From assembly GCA_965205955.1 (NCBI GenBank), contig OZ242192.1:434001-498000 (forward strand): a DNA stretch of 64,000 bases, in the 5' to 3' direction. Of the stretch, positions 25,356-33,899 are shown piece by piece. A program made the position numbers and the translations under genes. Positions within the stretch are counted from its first letter, which is position 1. Each line of letters begins with the position of its first letter. The stretch comes from G965202915 sp965205955. GTDB taxonomy: Bacteria; Pseudomonadota; Gammaproteobacteria; Eutrophobiales; Eutrophobiaceae. The notes under the pieces were generated by a model, which was not told where the DNA came from, made no database searches, and saw only the letters and a program-made list of their open reading frames with translations.

Positions 25356-26022
25356 CGTTATTGCCCGGACGTTGATCCGGCTCCGTTGCCGGATGGTAAT
25401 CGTTGCGTATTACCCGTGGTACCAGAACACGATTTTCTATCGTGACGGGCTGGTACACGACCCGCCGTTTGTCGGGATCGTAGCGCACTTCCACATTCCC
25501 TTCCAGCGGGAAGTCCTTGCGAAAGGGGTGTCCGATAAAACCGTAATCGGTCAATATTCTGCGCAAATCCGGATGCCCTTCGAATAAAATTCCGAACAGA
25601 TCGAAGGCTTCCCTCTCATACCAGTCTGCGCTCGACCAGATATCAACCACCGATTGAATACGGGGCGGCTCCTTTTCGATGAAAGTCTTAAGCCGCAATC
25701 TGCGGTTATGTGTTATAGAGAGCAATTGATATACTACGGCCAGGCGAGTGTCGTTTTTTCCATGCGCCTTGCGTCCCCGGCTGAATCCGGCGGCGTCATT
25801 GGTTTGCCAGTCACTCTGGCCGAAGGTGGAATAATCCACCCCGCACAAATCCATCAGTTGCTCAAAGGCCAGCTCCTTGTCATCCCGCAAACCCAGGCAA
25901 ACGGTATGAATGGCTCCCGGCGGGACCGTCAGCGTGAGCTGCCCGCAGTGGGTATTGCTGTCCAATATGAACTCGCCGAAACGCTCAGGCAGTAGTGTTG
26001 TCAACGTGTGATCGGCGCTCAT
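25348..26022 (-). CDS. nuoC: NADH-quinone oxidoreductase subunit C
   Basis: A 224-residue 30-kDa-type subunit. The signature region is WYEREAFDLFGILFEGHPDL followed by RRILTDYGFIGHPFRKDFPL. A basic insert rich in Arg, Lys and His precedes it. It bridges the NuoB/NuoD core in the peripheral arm. It lies 27 bases after nuoB and overlaps nuoD. Confidence 0.96.
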   Translation of the reverse strand: MSADHTLTTLLPERFGEFILDSNTHCGQLTLTVPPGAIHTVCLGLRDDKELAFEQLMDLCGVDYSTFGQSDWQTNDAAGFSRGRKAHGKNDTRLAVVYQLLSITHNRRLRLKTFIEKEPPRIQSVVDIWSSADWYEREAFDLFGILFEGHPDLRRILTDYGFIGHPFRKDFPLEGNVEVRYDPDKRRVVYQPVTIENRVLVPRVIRNDYHPATEPDQRPGNNDA

Positions 26023-26049
26023 TGTTTTTCCCGGTGGTTTATGCTGCCG

Positions 26050-26517
26050 TTATTGAATTGGTGCGTTTGATCTTTTTTGTAGCTGGATAATGCCAAACAG
26101 CAGCGCCTCGGCGGTCGGCGGGCAGCCGGGCACATAGACATCGACGGGAATGATGCGGTCGCAGCCCCGCACCACGGAATAGGAATAGTGATAATAGCCG
26201 CCGCCATTGGCGCAGGACCCCATTGAAATAACCCAGCGCGGTTCCGGCATCTGATCATAGGCCTTTCTTAGCGCGGGAGCCATCTTGTTGACCAGGGTGC
26301 CCGCCACAATCATAACGTCGGATTGGCGCGGGCTTGGACGAAATACCACGCCAAAACGATCGAGATCATAACGGGATGCGCCGGCGTGCATCATTTCCAC
26401 CGCGCAGCATGCCAGTCCAAAGGTCATCGGCCACATGGAGCCGGTGCGCGCCCAGTTAATCAGATTATCGACAGAGGTAGTTATAATGCCCGGTTCGTGT
26501 ATAGTATGTTCCATCAT
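26050..26517 (-). CDS. nuoB: NADH-quinone oxidoreductase subunit B
   Basis: A 155-residue subunit that binds the terminal cluster N2. Ligands are seen in GLACCAVEMMHAG, SMGSCANGGGYYHYSYS and VPGCPPTAEALLFGI. Two adjacent ATG codons (26517 and 26514) follow GGGAG; I chose the first for its seven-base spacing. A longer frame upstream overlaps nuoA and is not family-like. Four bases separate it from nuoA. Confidence 0.97.
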   Translation of the reverse strand: MMEHTIHEPGIITTSVDNLINWARTGSMWPMTFGLACCAVEMMHAGASRYDLDRFGVVFRPSPRQSDVMIVAGTLVNKMAPALRKAYDQMPEPRWVISMGSCANGGGYYHYSYSVVRGCDRIIPVDVYVPGCPPTAEALLFGIIQLQKRSNAPIQ

Positions 26518-26521
26518 AGTG

Positions 26522-26890
26522 TTACTCCCATTCCAGGGCGCCTTTGCGCCATTCATAAATAAACCCGACAACCAGCACGCCAAGAAAAACCATCATCGCC
26601 CAGAAACCGGCCATCCCTATTGTATCCAGTGCTACCGCCCAGGGAAAAAGGAAGGCAATTTCAAGATCGAAGATAATAAAAAGAATCGCAACCAAATAGT
26701 AGCGGATATCGAATTTCACCCTGGCATTTTCGAAGGCCTCGAAACCGCATTCATAGGGCGATTGCTTTTCACTGTCCGGCTTGGCATGACCCAGTATTTT
26801 CCCCATGCCGATGCCAAGGCACATCATCACTATGCCCAGCCCGAGCCCGATAATGGCAAATAGGAGTATCGGAAAATAGTTCGCTAACAT
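26522..26890 (-). CDS. nuoA: NADH-quinone oxidoreductase subunit A
   Basis: A 122-residue membrane protein with three helices. The conserved loop SPYECGFEAFENARVKFDIR between helices 1 and 2 includes the Cys used as a conformational marker in complex I, and helix 2 has FIIFDLEIAFLFPWA. It is first gene of the 14-gene operon, directly behind a strong predicted promoter. Confidence 0.97.
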   Translation of the reverse strand: MLANYFPILLFAIIGLGLGIVMMCLGIGMGKILGHAKPDSEKQSPYECGFEAFENARVKFDIRYYLVAILFIIFDLEIAFLFPWAVALDTIGMAGFWAMMVFLGVLVVGFIYEWRKGALEWE

Positions 26891-26923
26891 AACGGCTCAA
26901 ATACCTTTTGATTACATAGGCTC

Positions 26924-26951
26924 ATTATACCAGCAGGTTTTCATCTGTAAA
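26924..26951 (-). promoter_or_regulatory. Predicted sigma-70 promoter of the nuo operon
   Basis: On the minus strand TTTACA (26946-26951), a 16-base spacer and a perfect TATAAT (26924-26929). Transcription would start near 26917, leaving a leader of about 27 bases before nuoA. No second promoter of similar quality was noticed inside the operon. Confidence 0.75.
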
Positions 26952-27007
26952 AGGTGTTTTATACAACGCCATGACATTCCGTCCCTTTCGGTGGGTATTA
27001 GACAGGA

Positions 27008-27188
27008 TAACGCCGACGTGTTCAAGCGAGTTTCGCCAATGTGCCAGTTGTATCCATAGCCTTCTCTACAATTCTTGCGAAAGACTGGATGCCTGCCCCT
27101 GCTCAGGTCAGGGGGTAAATCTTTCGCAGGCTTCCAGCCCAAAACAGAATCACACAAATCTCCCGCGCTCAGGCAATATCCGGCTTAG
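27008..27188. repeat. Dispersed repeat, copy B
   Basis: Matches copy C (56270-56452) over AACGCCGACGTGTTCAAGC, GCCAGTTGTATCCATAGCC and GCAATATCCGG blocks, with a different central hairpin-forming segment (GCGAAAGACTGGATGCCTGC ... AATCTTTCGC). It fills the gap between the nuo promoter and the 3' end of the ankyrin gene. Small open frames in it are repeat translations, not genes. Confidence 0.75.
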
Positions 27189-27621
27189 CCGGAATTACTG
27201 CGTGCCCCTCGAGACGCCGTTGGCTCTCTGCCTCACCAGGGCGGCTACCCGTTTGTGCGCTTCGGCTTCCGTCATGCCTTTTTCCATAGCGCGTTTCACC
27301 ATTCTTTGCTGCATGGCCTGATCTATGGGCGGGGGGTTCGTCCGGGTTCGGGTGATGCCGGCTTCGGCTCAAGCAGGGCCATTATATCTGTGGGCAAGCC
27401 CCCCGAACGTGCTGCCAAGTCAAGGGGGCGCTCGAGCTTATCGTTTTCAGCGTATATATCGGCTCCTTCTTCCACCAATAGCCGGATCATTGGAGCTTTT
27501 GACCTGCCCGCTGCCACGTGCAGGGGGGTATTACCGTCCTTGTCTTTCGCGTTGGGGTCGGCCCCGGCCTTGATGAGCGCAAGGGTCGTCTCAGTATGGC
27601 CCTCGTATGCCGCCCGGTGCT

Positions 27622-28642
27622 GTTTTGTGCCGTATGATAGGATATACTCTCTTTCAATCCAATCCGGTATTCAATACGTTCAGAGGAGGTTACAAAGTGG
27701 AGATTAAATTACATAAGCTGGCCACCACAACACCGGCCACACGAAAGTATATTCAGACCTCAAACAAGAGCGCACCGACCTTGGCGCGTGAGCTCGGAGT
27801 CTCTCTGCCTACGATTTACAAGTGGCTGCGGGCCGGGCGCATCTATGACGGCTCCCACACGCGCCATAACCTCAATCCGAGCACGTCGCCGCAGCACGAG
27901 GAGATTATCACCGAGTTGCGGCTACGCTTGCGGTTGTCGCTGGATGATGTGGTTGAGGTGATGAACCGCTGTTTTCCCCAGACCTTCAGTCGCAGTGCGA
28001 TCCATCGCTGCTTCAAGCGCTTAGGCGTAAACCGGCTGCCACAAGTCAGGCAGTCGCGTGACTTCGGCTGTTTCGAGCAGGCCACGTGCGGGTTTATCCA
28101 TATGGACTTCAAGGTGTTGAGCAAGCTCAAGAAGCAACGCAGCTATGTGCTGGTGGCCATTGACCGGGCTACGCGCTTTGTCTGGGTGAAAATCATTGCG
28201 CGCCGCGATGCCGCCACGACCGCAACGTGTCTGCGTGAGTTCCTGGATGCGTTCCCACACCCGGTGCATACCCTGCTTACCGACAACGATGGCGGCTTCA
28301 CAGACCGCTTTGCAGTGGACAAGAAAAACAAGCCACAAGGCAAACCAAGTGGTACGCATCCGTTTGACCGGGTGTGCCGTGAGCATCATATTGAGCATCG
28401 TCTCATTCGCCCGTTTCGACCGCAGACCAACGGCATGGTGGAGCGATTCAATCGCCGTTTGAGTGAGGCATTGCGCAGCCAGCCACAACTCAAAAGCAAC
28501 TGGAGCAAGAACCGATTCCACAACCACGAGCAAAGAAACCAGTTCATCCACACATTTGTGAACAACTACAACCGAACCCGCTTAACCTGCCTGGGCTATA
28601 AATCTCCCAGCGAGGTCTTGAGCGATCACACGGGATGTAACA
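27622..28642 (+). mobile_element. IS481-family insertion sequence in the ankyrin gene
   Basis: About 1021 bases bounded by imperfect inverted ends beginning TGTT (TGTTTTGTGCCGTATGATAGG on the left; TGTTACATCCCGTGTGATCGC as reverse complement of the right), 14 of 21 positions matching. It carries one transposase gene and cuts an ankyrin repeat codon series in two. A clean target duplication is not visible: left flank ends GGTGC, right flank begins CGGC. Confidence 0.85.
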
Positions 28643-28698
28643 CGGCAGGGGGGTACGGCCGTCCTTGTTTTTCACGTTGGGGTCGGCTCCGGCCTTGA
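27697..28698 (+). CDS. IS481-family transposase
   Basis: A 333-residue DDE transposase. The N-terminal helix-turn-helix includes APTLARELGVSLPTIYKWLR. The integrase core has Asp in IHMDFKVL, Asp in LLTDNDGGF and Glu in NGMVERFNRRL. I take GTG 27697 because GAGGAGG lies seven bases before it. The frame has no stop within the element and reads 18 codons or so into the ankyrin gene, so the native end LSDHTG is followed by an unrelated tail. It looks complete enough to be active. A relic of the same family lies at 12204. Confidence 0.9.
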   Translation: MEIKLHKLATTTPATRKYIQTSNKSAPTLARELGVSLPTIYKWLRAGRIYDGSHTRHNLNPSTSPQHEEIITELRLRLRLSLDDVVEVMNRCFPQTFSRSAIHRCFKRLGVNRLPQVRQSRDFGCFEQATCGFIHMDFKVLSKLKKQRSYVLVAIDRATRFVWVKIIARRDAATTATCLREFLDAFPHPVHTLLTDNDGGFTDRFAVDKKNKPQGKPSGTHPFDRVCREHHIEHRLIRPFRPQTNGMVERFNRRLSEALRSQPQLKSNWSKNRFHNHEQRNQFIHTFVNNYNRTRLTCLGYKSPSEVLSDHTGCNTAGGYGRPCFSRWGRLRP

Positions 28699-30340
28699 TG
28701 AGCGCAAGGGTCGTCTCAGTCTGCCCCCAGAGTGCCGCCCGGTGCAGGGGGGGCCAGCCGTCCTTGTCTTTCACGTTGGGGTCGGCCCCGGCCTTGATGA
28801 GCGCACGGGTCGTCTCAGTATGGCCCCCGAGTATCGCCCAGTACAGGGGGGTTTCGCCGTCCTTGTCTTTCGCGTTGGGGTCGGCCCCGGCCTTGATGAG
28901 CGCAAGGACAGTCTCAGCATAGTCCCTGAATGCCGCCCAGTGCAGGGGGGTTTTGCCGTCCTTGTCTTTCGCGTTGGGGTCGGCTCCGGCCTTGATGAGC
29001 GCAAGGGTCGTCTCAGGCCTGAACCCGTATGCCGCCAAGTGCGGGGGAGTCCAGCCTTTCTTGTCTTTCGCGTTGGGGTCGGCTCCGGCCTTGATGAGCG
29101 CAAGAGTCGTCTCAGTATGGCCCTTGTCTGCCGCCCGGTGCAGGGGGGTATCGCCGTCCTTGTCTTTCGGGTTGGGGTCGGCTCCGGCCTTGATGAGCGC
29201 AAGGGCAATCTCAGTGCGGTCCCTGAATGCCGCCCGGTGCAGGGGGGTATTGCCGTCCTTGGTTTTCGCTTTGGAGTCGGCTCCGGCCTTGATGAGCGCA
29301 CGGGTCGTCTCAGTATGGCCCTTTTCTGTCGCCTGGTGCAGGGGGGTTTCGCCGTCCTTGTCTTTCCCGTTGGGGTCGGCCTCGGCCTTGATGAGCGCAC
29401 GGGTCGTCTCAGTATGGCCCCTGGATGCCGCCCAGTGCAGGGGAGGAACGCCGTCCTCGACTTTCCCGTTGGGGTCGGCTCCGGCCTTGATGAGCGCAAG
29501 GGCCGTCTCAGTATGGCCCTTTCCTACCGCCAAGTGCAGGGGGGTAAGGCTGTCCTCGACTTTCCCGTTGGGGTTGACTCCGGCCTTGATGAGTGCAAGG
29601 GCTGTCTCAGTCTGGCCCTCGGATGCCGCCAAGTACAGGGGGGTATCGCCGTCCTTGTCTTTCGCGTTGGGGTTGGTTCCGGCCTTGATGAGTGCAAGGG
29701 CAATCTCAGGCTCGAACCCGTATGTCGCCCAGTACAGAAGGGTACGGCCGTCCTTGTCTTTCGCGTTGGGGTCGGCCCCGGCCTTGATGAGCGCAAGGGC
29801 AATCTCAGTATGGCCCCCGGATGCCGCCCAGTACAGGGGGGTATCGCCGTCCTTGTCTTTCGCGTTGGGGTTGGCCCCGGCCTTGATGAGCGCAAGGGCC
29901 GTCTCAGTATGTCCCTCGGATGCCGCCCAGTGCAGGGGGGTAGGGCTGTCCTTGACTTTCCTGTTGGGGTCGGCCCCGGCCTTGATGAGCGCAAGGGCAA
30001 TCTCAGTATGGCCCCCGGATGCCGCCTCGTGCAGGGGGGTATCGCCAAACAGTCTGTCTTTCGCGTTGGGGTCGGCCCCGGCCTTGATGAGCGCAAGGGC
30101 TGTCTCAGTATGGCCACTGAGTGCCGCCTTGTGCAGGGGGGTATTACCGTACTCGCCTGTCGCGTTAGGGTCGGCCCCGGCCTTGATGAGCGCAAGGGCA
30201 ATCTCAGTATGGCCCTTTCCTGCCGCCCAGTACAGGGGGGTTTTGCCGCCCTCGACTTTCCCATTGGGGTCGGCCCCGTCGGCAAGCAGTTCCCGCACGA
30301 GCTCCACATTGCCACTTCTGGCGGCGTTATGGAGCGGGCT
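28650..30340 (-). repeat. Tandem 99-base ankyrin repeat array
   Basis: About 17 units of 99 bases with very high nucleotide conservation, especially around GCCTTGATGAGCGCAAGGG on the plus strand. The uniformity at synonymous positions suggests recent expansion or gene conversion, and it leaves long open frames on the opposite strand that are by-products. Confidence 0.9.
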
Positions 30341-30397
30341 GGCATCCACATTGCCGATCAGTAGCGCCAGAGCAAGTAAAGCAACTGGCTTTTTCAT

Positions 30398-30691
30398 AGA
30401 ATTCCCCTCGTTTGATAGTATGCGTTGGCTATTATCGGTAGGGGGTGTGTCTGTGTCAAACCGGCATGGCAGCGGCATCGTATTGAATTTCCGGGCTACC
30501 TGGTGTCCTGTCTGGAAGAAATTCCTGTATTCGTAGAATTATAAAAACAATATCCGGCGCACGGCCTGCAATTTATCGGGATTGCCTTGCAGGAAAATGA
30601 AATTGGCGCCCTGCACGGCGCCGGTCTGCCTCATGCTCTCAAGGAAATTTTATAGAGATCTCTGACGCGGTGGGCGCTGAGCCTGTCCGTT
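30398..30691. other. Gap upstream of the ankyrin gene
   Basis: It should hold the ankyrin promoter; GAGGGG before ATG 30397 is a good ribosome binding site. I see no other gene, RNA or clear terminator. Confidence 0.4.
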
Positions 30692-31075
30692 TCAGATATT
30701 GGGACTGCAGGGGTAGTGGCGGCCAAGCGCTTCGGTGACCAGTATATAGGCGTCTTCATTCAGGCGGGAGGCGTTGGCGCGCAGGAAATTGCTTACCTTG
30801 TCGGTGACTTCTTCAAGAGGAGTCACCTGCGGGTTGATGCAAAACAACGGCGGGCTCTGTTCAAGTTGCTGTAGCGCAAGCACCGTTTGCACCAGGCCAA
30901 ATACATATTGCATGCAGTAGCGGTTCGGTTTGCCCGGAAATGCGGCTTCTTCACAACCGGCGAGCAATTCCCGCGCACTCAGCATCTCTTCTTCCGGGGC
31001 GGTTTCCGCCTCTGCCCAGGCCGGAGGGGCGCTGAGGGCCAGGGAAAGCAATGCGGCGTTCAAAAAAGTTTTCAT
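30692..31075 (-). CDS. Rap1a/Tai-like periplasmic protein
   Basis: A 127-residue protein with signal peptide (MKTFLNAALLSLALSAPPAWA) and a Rap1a-type domain: CEEAAFPGKPNRYCMQYVFG, then PPLFCINPQVTPLEEVTDKV, ANASRLNEDAYILVTEAL and a terminal HYPC. The spaced cysteines and overall layout match the Rap1a/Tai family. Founding members neutralise type VI secretion amidase effectors in the periplasm, but many relatives have no known partner. No T6SS gene or effector lies nearby. ATG 31075 is chosen because the signal peptide starts there. Confidence 0.7.
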   Translation of the reverse strand: MKTFLNAALLSLALSAPPAWAEAETAPEEEMLSARELLAGCEEAAFPGKPNRYCMQYVFGLVQTVLALQQLEQSPPLFCINPQVTPLEEVTDKVSNFLRANASRLNEDAYILVTEALGRHYPCSPNI

Positions 31076-31154
31076 CGGAATACAAAAAGCAAACCGGTAG
31101 AGATGGCAAACCGTCCGGGCGAATACCGGCAAACGGCGGCGGCATAATTTCTCA

Positions 31155-31340
31155 TCATTTCGAAAAAGTGATCAATGCAATTACCAATAAAACTACTATG
31201 CCTATGGGGATCAGGGCGCCCTGCCAGTCGGGGTTTTCCGCTTCCCGGCTTTGCTCTAAGGACTGTTTTACACCCGGCCAAAATAAAAACAGAATGACAA
31301 CCATGACCAAGCCTAATGCGATCTGTTCCCAAAGTGCCAT
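31155..31340 (-). CDS. Small two-helix membrane protein
   Basis: A 61-residue protein with two hydrophobic helices (about residues 6-22 and 43-58) joined by a polar loop KQSLEQSREAENPDW. I do not recognise a family. The start at ATG 31340 excludes an upstream extension lacking hydrophobic character. It is divergent from the antiporter gene and about 80 bases from the Rap1a-like gene on the same strand. Confidence 0.6.
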   Translation of the reverse strand: MALWEQIALGLVMVVILFLFWPGVKQSLEQSREAENPDWQGALIPIGIVVLLVIALITFSK

Positions 31341-31492
31341 AATATAAAGTGTAGTTGCTAAGGTGTTTCTGTTGTGGATATTCAAACCCGGTATCCGCAA
31401 GTATAGCTATTTGCGCATAGATACACTAACTTGGTTGATATACATGACTTCATCCGATCCATGAATATGCCGGCAGCGGGCAAATAAAATAG

Positions 31493-33460
31493 ATGAGCCA
31501 TAACGCACTCAATGATTCATTACTCCTGCTTGCGCTTTCCGTTTTTGCGGTGGGAATGCTGAAGCATGTGCATCTGCCTCCTATACTCGGCTATTTATTT
31601 GTCGGTATATTGATTGGTCCCTACGGTTTTAACTGGCTGCCTTACGTGGATACCATTCGGCCTGTTGCCGAAATTGGCGTGGTTTTTCTGCTGTTTATGA
31701 TCGGGCTGGAGTTTTCCGCGTCCCGGCTGTTGGCGATGAAGGGCACGGTATTCGGATTGGGCGGCGCCCAGTTACTTATATCGTCGGTCACCGGAGGGGG
31801 TATCGTCTGGATGATCGGGATGGACTGGAAGGGTGCGCTGGTGGTGGGCGGGGCAATGGCGCTTTCATCGACGGCAATCGTTGCCAAACAGTTAAGCGAA
31901 CAACTCGAAATGCAGGGGCGCCACGGTCAACTGGCTATAGCCATTCTGCTTTTTCAGGATCTTGCCGTAGCCCCCCTGCTCATCGTTATACCGATATTGG
32001 CCGGCAGCGATACTCAGTCATTGACCATCCCGCTGCTGGTTGCCCTGGGCAAGGGGATTTTTGCCTTTATAGTTATGTATCTGATCGGCCGCAGGTTCCT
32101 GCGCCCTTTTTTTCATGTGATTGCCGGGGCGCGCTCCCCCGAGCTTTTCACGCTGGCCACCCTGTTGATCGCGTTAACCGCCGCCTGGCTCACCTACCAA
32201 CTTGGTCTTTCGCTTGTCCTGGGCGCCTTCCTTGCCGGGATTATGCTGAGTGAGACGGAATATAAGCAACAAATTGAAATTGATGTCCGGCCGTTCCGGG
32301 ATGTGCTGATGGGCATATTCTTCATTAGTGTAGGGATGCAATTCAATTGGATGATTCTGCATACTGAATGGTTCTGGGTCGGCCTGCTGACCGCCGGGTT
32401 AATCGTGGGCAAGGGGGCGGTCATCGCGGGTTTGACCCGCTTGAACGGCTATGAGGGCGCGGTGTCATTCAGAACCGGCCTTGTGCTGGGGCAGGGCAGT
32501 GAATTTGCCTTTGCTATTTTGACCGTGGCTATTGGCAGCGGACTGGTTACCACCTTGCAAAATCAACCCATTATTGCCGCCATTATTCTGAGCATGATTA
32601 TTGCCCCGGTGTTGATTCGCTATAACCACAATATCGCGGAAATTGTTTTCCGGGGCAGCTATAAATCCGGACTCAATATGCCTGTCAAGGTGCTGGACAA
32701 GGCTTGTGAAGCGCTGGACGGTCATGTCGTGATATGCGGTTTCGGGCATATCGGCCAGAATCTGGCGCTGTTTTTACGGGAAAAAAGTACTGCGTACGTG
32801 GCCCTGGATCTGGATCATAAATTGGTGCGGGAGGCATGGGAGGCAGGCGAGCGTGTCTTTTTTGGCGACAGCACCGATCTGAATGTAATGCGGCAAACCG
32901 AGTTGATCCGCGCAAGGGCGGTGGCCATTACCTTTGATGATGCGGCCATCGCTGAAAAGATCATTCGCACCGTCAGGAGAATAAATCCGGATATCCCTGT
33001 TGTTGTCAGGAGTCATAATGACCGACATATGGACCAACTTCTTGCCGCGGGTGCGACGAATGTAATTCCAGAGAGTTTCGAGGCGAGCATGATGCTGGCA
33101 AAACATGTGTTGCAGCATCTTGGTGTGCCATCGGAAAAGGCGGTGTCCTCTGTTGAAGCAGCCCGCCACAGCGAGTATTCGAGACTGCGCGGTTTCTTTC
33201 AGGGGGAGGGGCCGGTTGAAGATAGCGCCGCATTTTTGTGGCATACCGTGGTGCTGATCCCGGGAAGCTACGCGATCGGCAAAACCCTGGGGGAAATCAA
33301 ACTGGATGCATTTGATGTTACCGTGGCGTCTATCCGCAAGGGAAATGAAAAAAACGATTATCCAACAGACAGCGTGAAACTCGAAACGGGCAATGCGCTG
33401 GTATTGCAGGGCACTATAAATACCCTGCAAAATGCCGAGAAATATCTGATAGCTGGCTAG
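31493..33460 (+). CDS. CPA2 family cation/proton antiporter with TrkA domains
   Basis: A 655-residue protein of the KefB/YbaL type. Residues 1-380 or so form a Na+/H+-exchanger-type membrane domain with about 12 helices (LPPILGYLFVGILIGPYGFN, FLLFMIGLEFSASRL, ALSSTAIVAKQLSE). A TrkA-N domain follows with the nucleotide-binding loop VICGFGHIGQNLALFL. A TrkA-C domain ends the protein (IPGSYAIGKTLGEIKLDAF). It likely exchanges K+ (or Na+) for protons at the inner membrane under nucleotide control. Substrate is inferred from family. ATG 31493 lies upstream of the first helix. Confidence 0.9.
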   Translation: MSHNALNDSLLLLALSVFAVGMLKHVHLPPILGYLFVGILIGPYGFNWLPYVDTIRPVAEIGVVFLLFMIGLEFSASRLLAMKGTVFGLGGAQLLISSVTGGGIVWMIGMDWKGALVVGGAMALSSTAIVAKQLSEQLEMQGRHGQLAIAILLFQDLAVAPLLIVIPILAGSDTQSLTIPLLVALGKGIFAFIVMYLIGRRFLRPFFHVIAGARSPELFTLATLLIALTAAWLTYQLGLSLVLGAFLAGIMLSETEYKQQIEIDVRPFRDVLMGIFFISVGMQFNWMILHTEWFWVGLLTAGLIVGKGAVIAGLTRLNGYEGAVSFRTGLVLGQGSEFAFAILTVAIGSGLVTTLQNQPIIAAIILSMIIAPVLIRYNHNIAEIVFRGSYKSGLNMPVKVLDKACEALDGHVVICGFGHIGQNLALFLREKSTAYVALDLDHKLVREAWEAGERVFFGDSTDLNVMRQTELIRARAVAITFDDAAIAEKIIRTVRRINPDIPVVVRSHNDRHMDQLLAAGATNVIPESFEASMMLAKHVLQHLGVPSEKAVSSVEAARHSEYSRLRGFFQGEGPVEDSAAFLWHTVVLIPGSYAIGKTLGEIKLDAFDVTVASIRKGNEKNDYPTDSVKLETGNALVLQGTINTLQNAEKYLIAG

Positions 33461-33476
33461 GCTGAATGGCTGTAGA

Positions 33477-33683
33477 TTACGAGGTAATTTCCACTTCGGT
33501 TGCATGGAGGCCCTTTGGCCCCTCTTCGGCAACATAAGAGACGCTTTGACCTTCTTTCAAGGTCTTGAAACCGCCCGCCTTAATTGATGAGAAATGGACA
33601 AATATATCGTCGCTGCCATTGTCCGGGGCAATGAATCCATAACCTTTGGATTCGCTGAACCACTTTACTGTACCACTATTCAT
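33477..33683 (-). CDS. Cold-shock domain protein
   Basis: A 68-residue single cold-shock domain. RNP1 is SKGYGFIAP and RNP2 is DIFVHFSSI. It binds single-stranded RNA/DNA and acts as an RNA chaperone. ATG 33683 fits the family (MNSGTVKWF). The promoter lies about 105 bases upstream, leaving a long leader, as in cspA-type genes whose leaders respond to temperature; whether this copy is cold-induced cannot be told. Confidence 0.93.
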   Translation of the reverse strand: MNSGTVKWFSESKGYGFIAPDNGSDDIFVHFSSIKAGGFKTLKEGQSVSYVAEEGPKGLHATEVEITS

Positions 33684-33788
33684 TACAAAAACCCTCAAAT
33701 AAAATAAAAAAGAATTGTTACATATTACCGCCGATTATTCGATCCAGATAGTCGGGATCCATGCACCGGAATAACACATAAGATTGAG

Positions 33789-33817
33789 AGCATACCGATA
33801 AATAAACCTTATGCCAA
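33789..33817 (-). promoter_or_regulatory. Predicted promoter of the cold-shock gene
   Basis: Minus strand TTGGCA (33812-33817), 17-base spacer, TATGCT (33789-33794). Transcription from about 33782 gives a leader near 98 bases. Confidence 0.6.
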
Positions 33818-33899
33818 GTATTTATTGTGTGAACCGGGTTTTTGATTTTTCCGACCGGCGCCGGACAGGGCGATAATTCCTTCGGTTTCGATATTCCGA

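Larger units (their letters stand above)
27195..30397 (-). pseudogene. Exported ankyrin-repeat protein, split by an IS
   Basis: ATG 30397 opens a signal peptide (MKKPVALLALALLIGNVDA) followed by about 17 ankyrin repeats of 33 residues, each of the form TPLHWAASGGHTEIALALIKAGADPNAKDKDG. The frame meets an IS at 28642. The rest resumes beyond it at 27621 with HRAAYEGHTET and three more repeats. It then meets a TAG at 27323 after a C6 tract (G6 at 27331-27336 on the plus strand). One added base there would extend the protein by about 45 residues (IDQAMQQRMVKRAMEK...) to TAA 27195. Ankyrin arrays bind protein partners; the signal peptide suggests export. No enzymatic domain is seen. Now broken, though the 5' part could still be made as a truncated protein. 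Confidence 0.88.

Noticed and set aside
28742..30536. Two very long open frames (540 and 527 codons) on the plus strand across the ankyrin array
   Set aside because: They are antisense by-products of a 99-base repeat that is free of stops in several frames. They lack proper starts, and the minus-strand frame has the signal peptide and clear ankyrin motifs.
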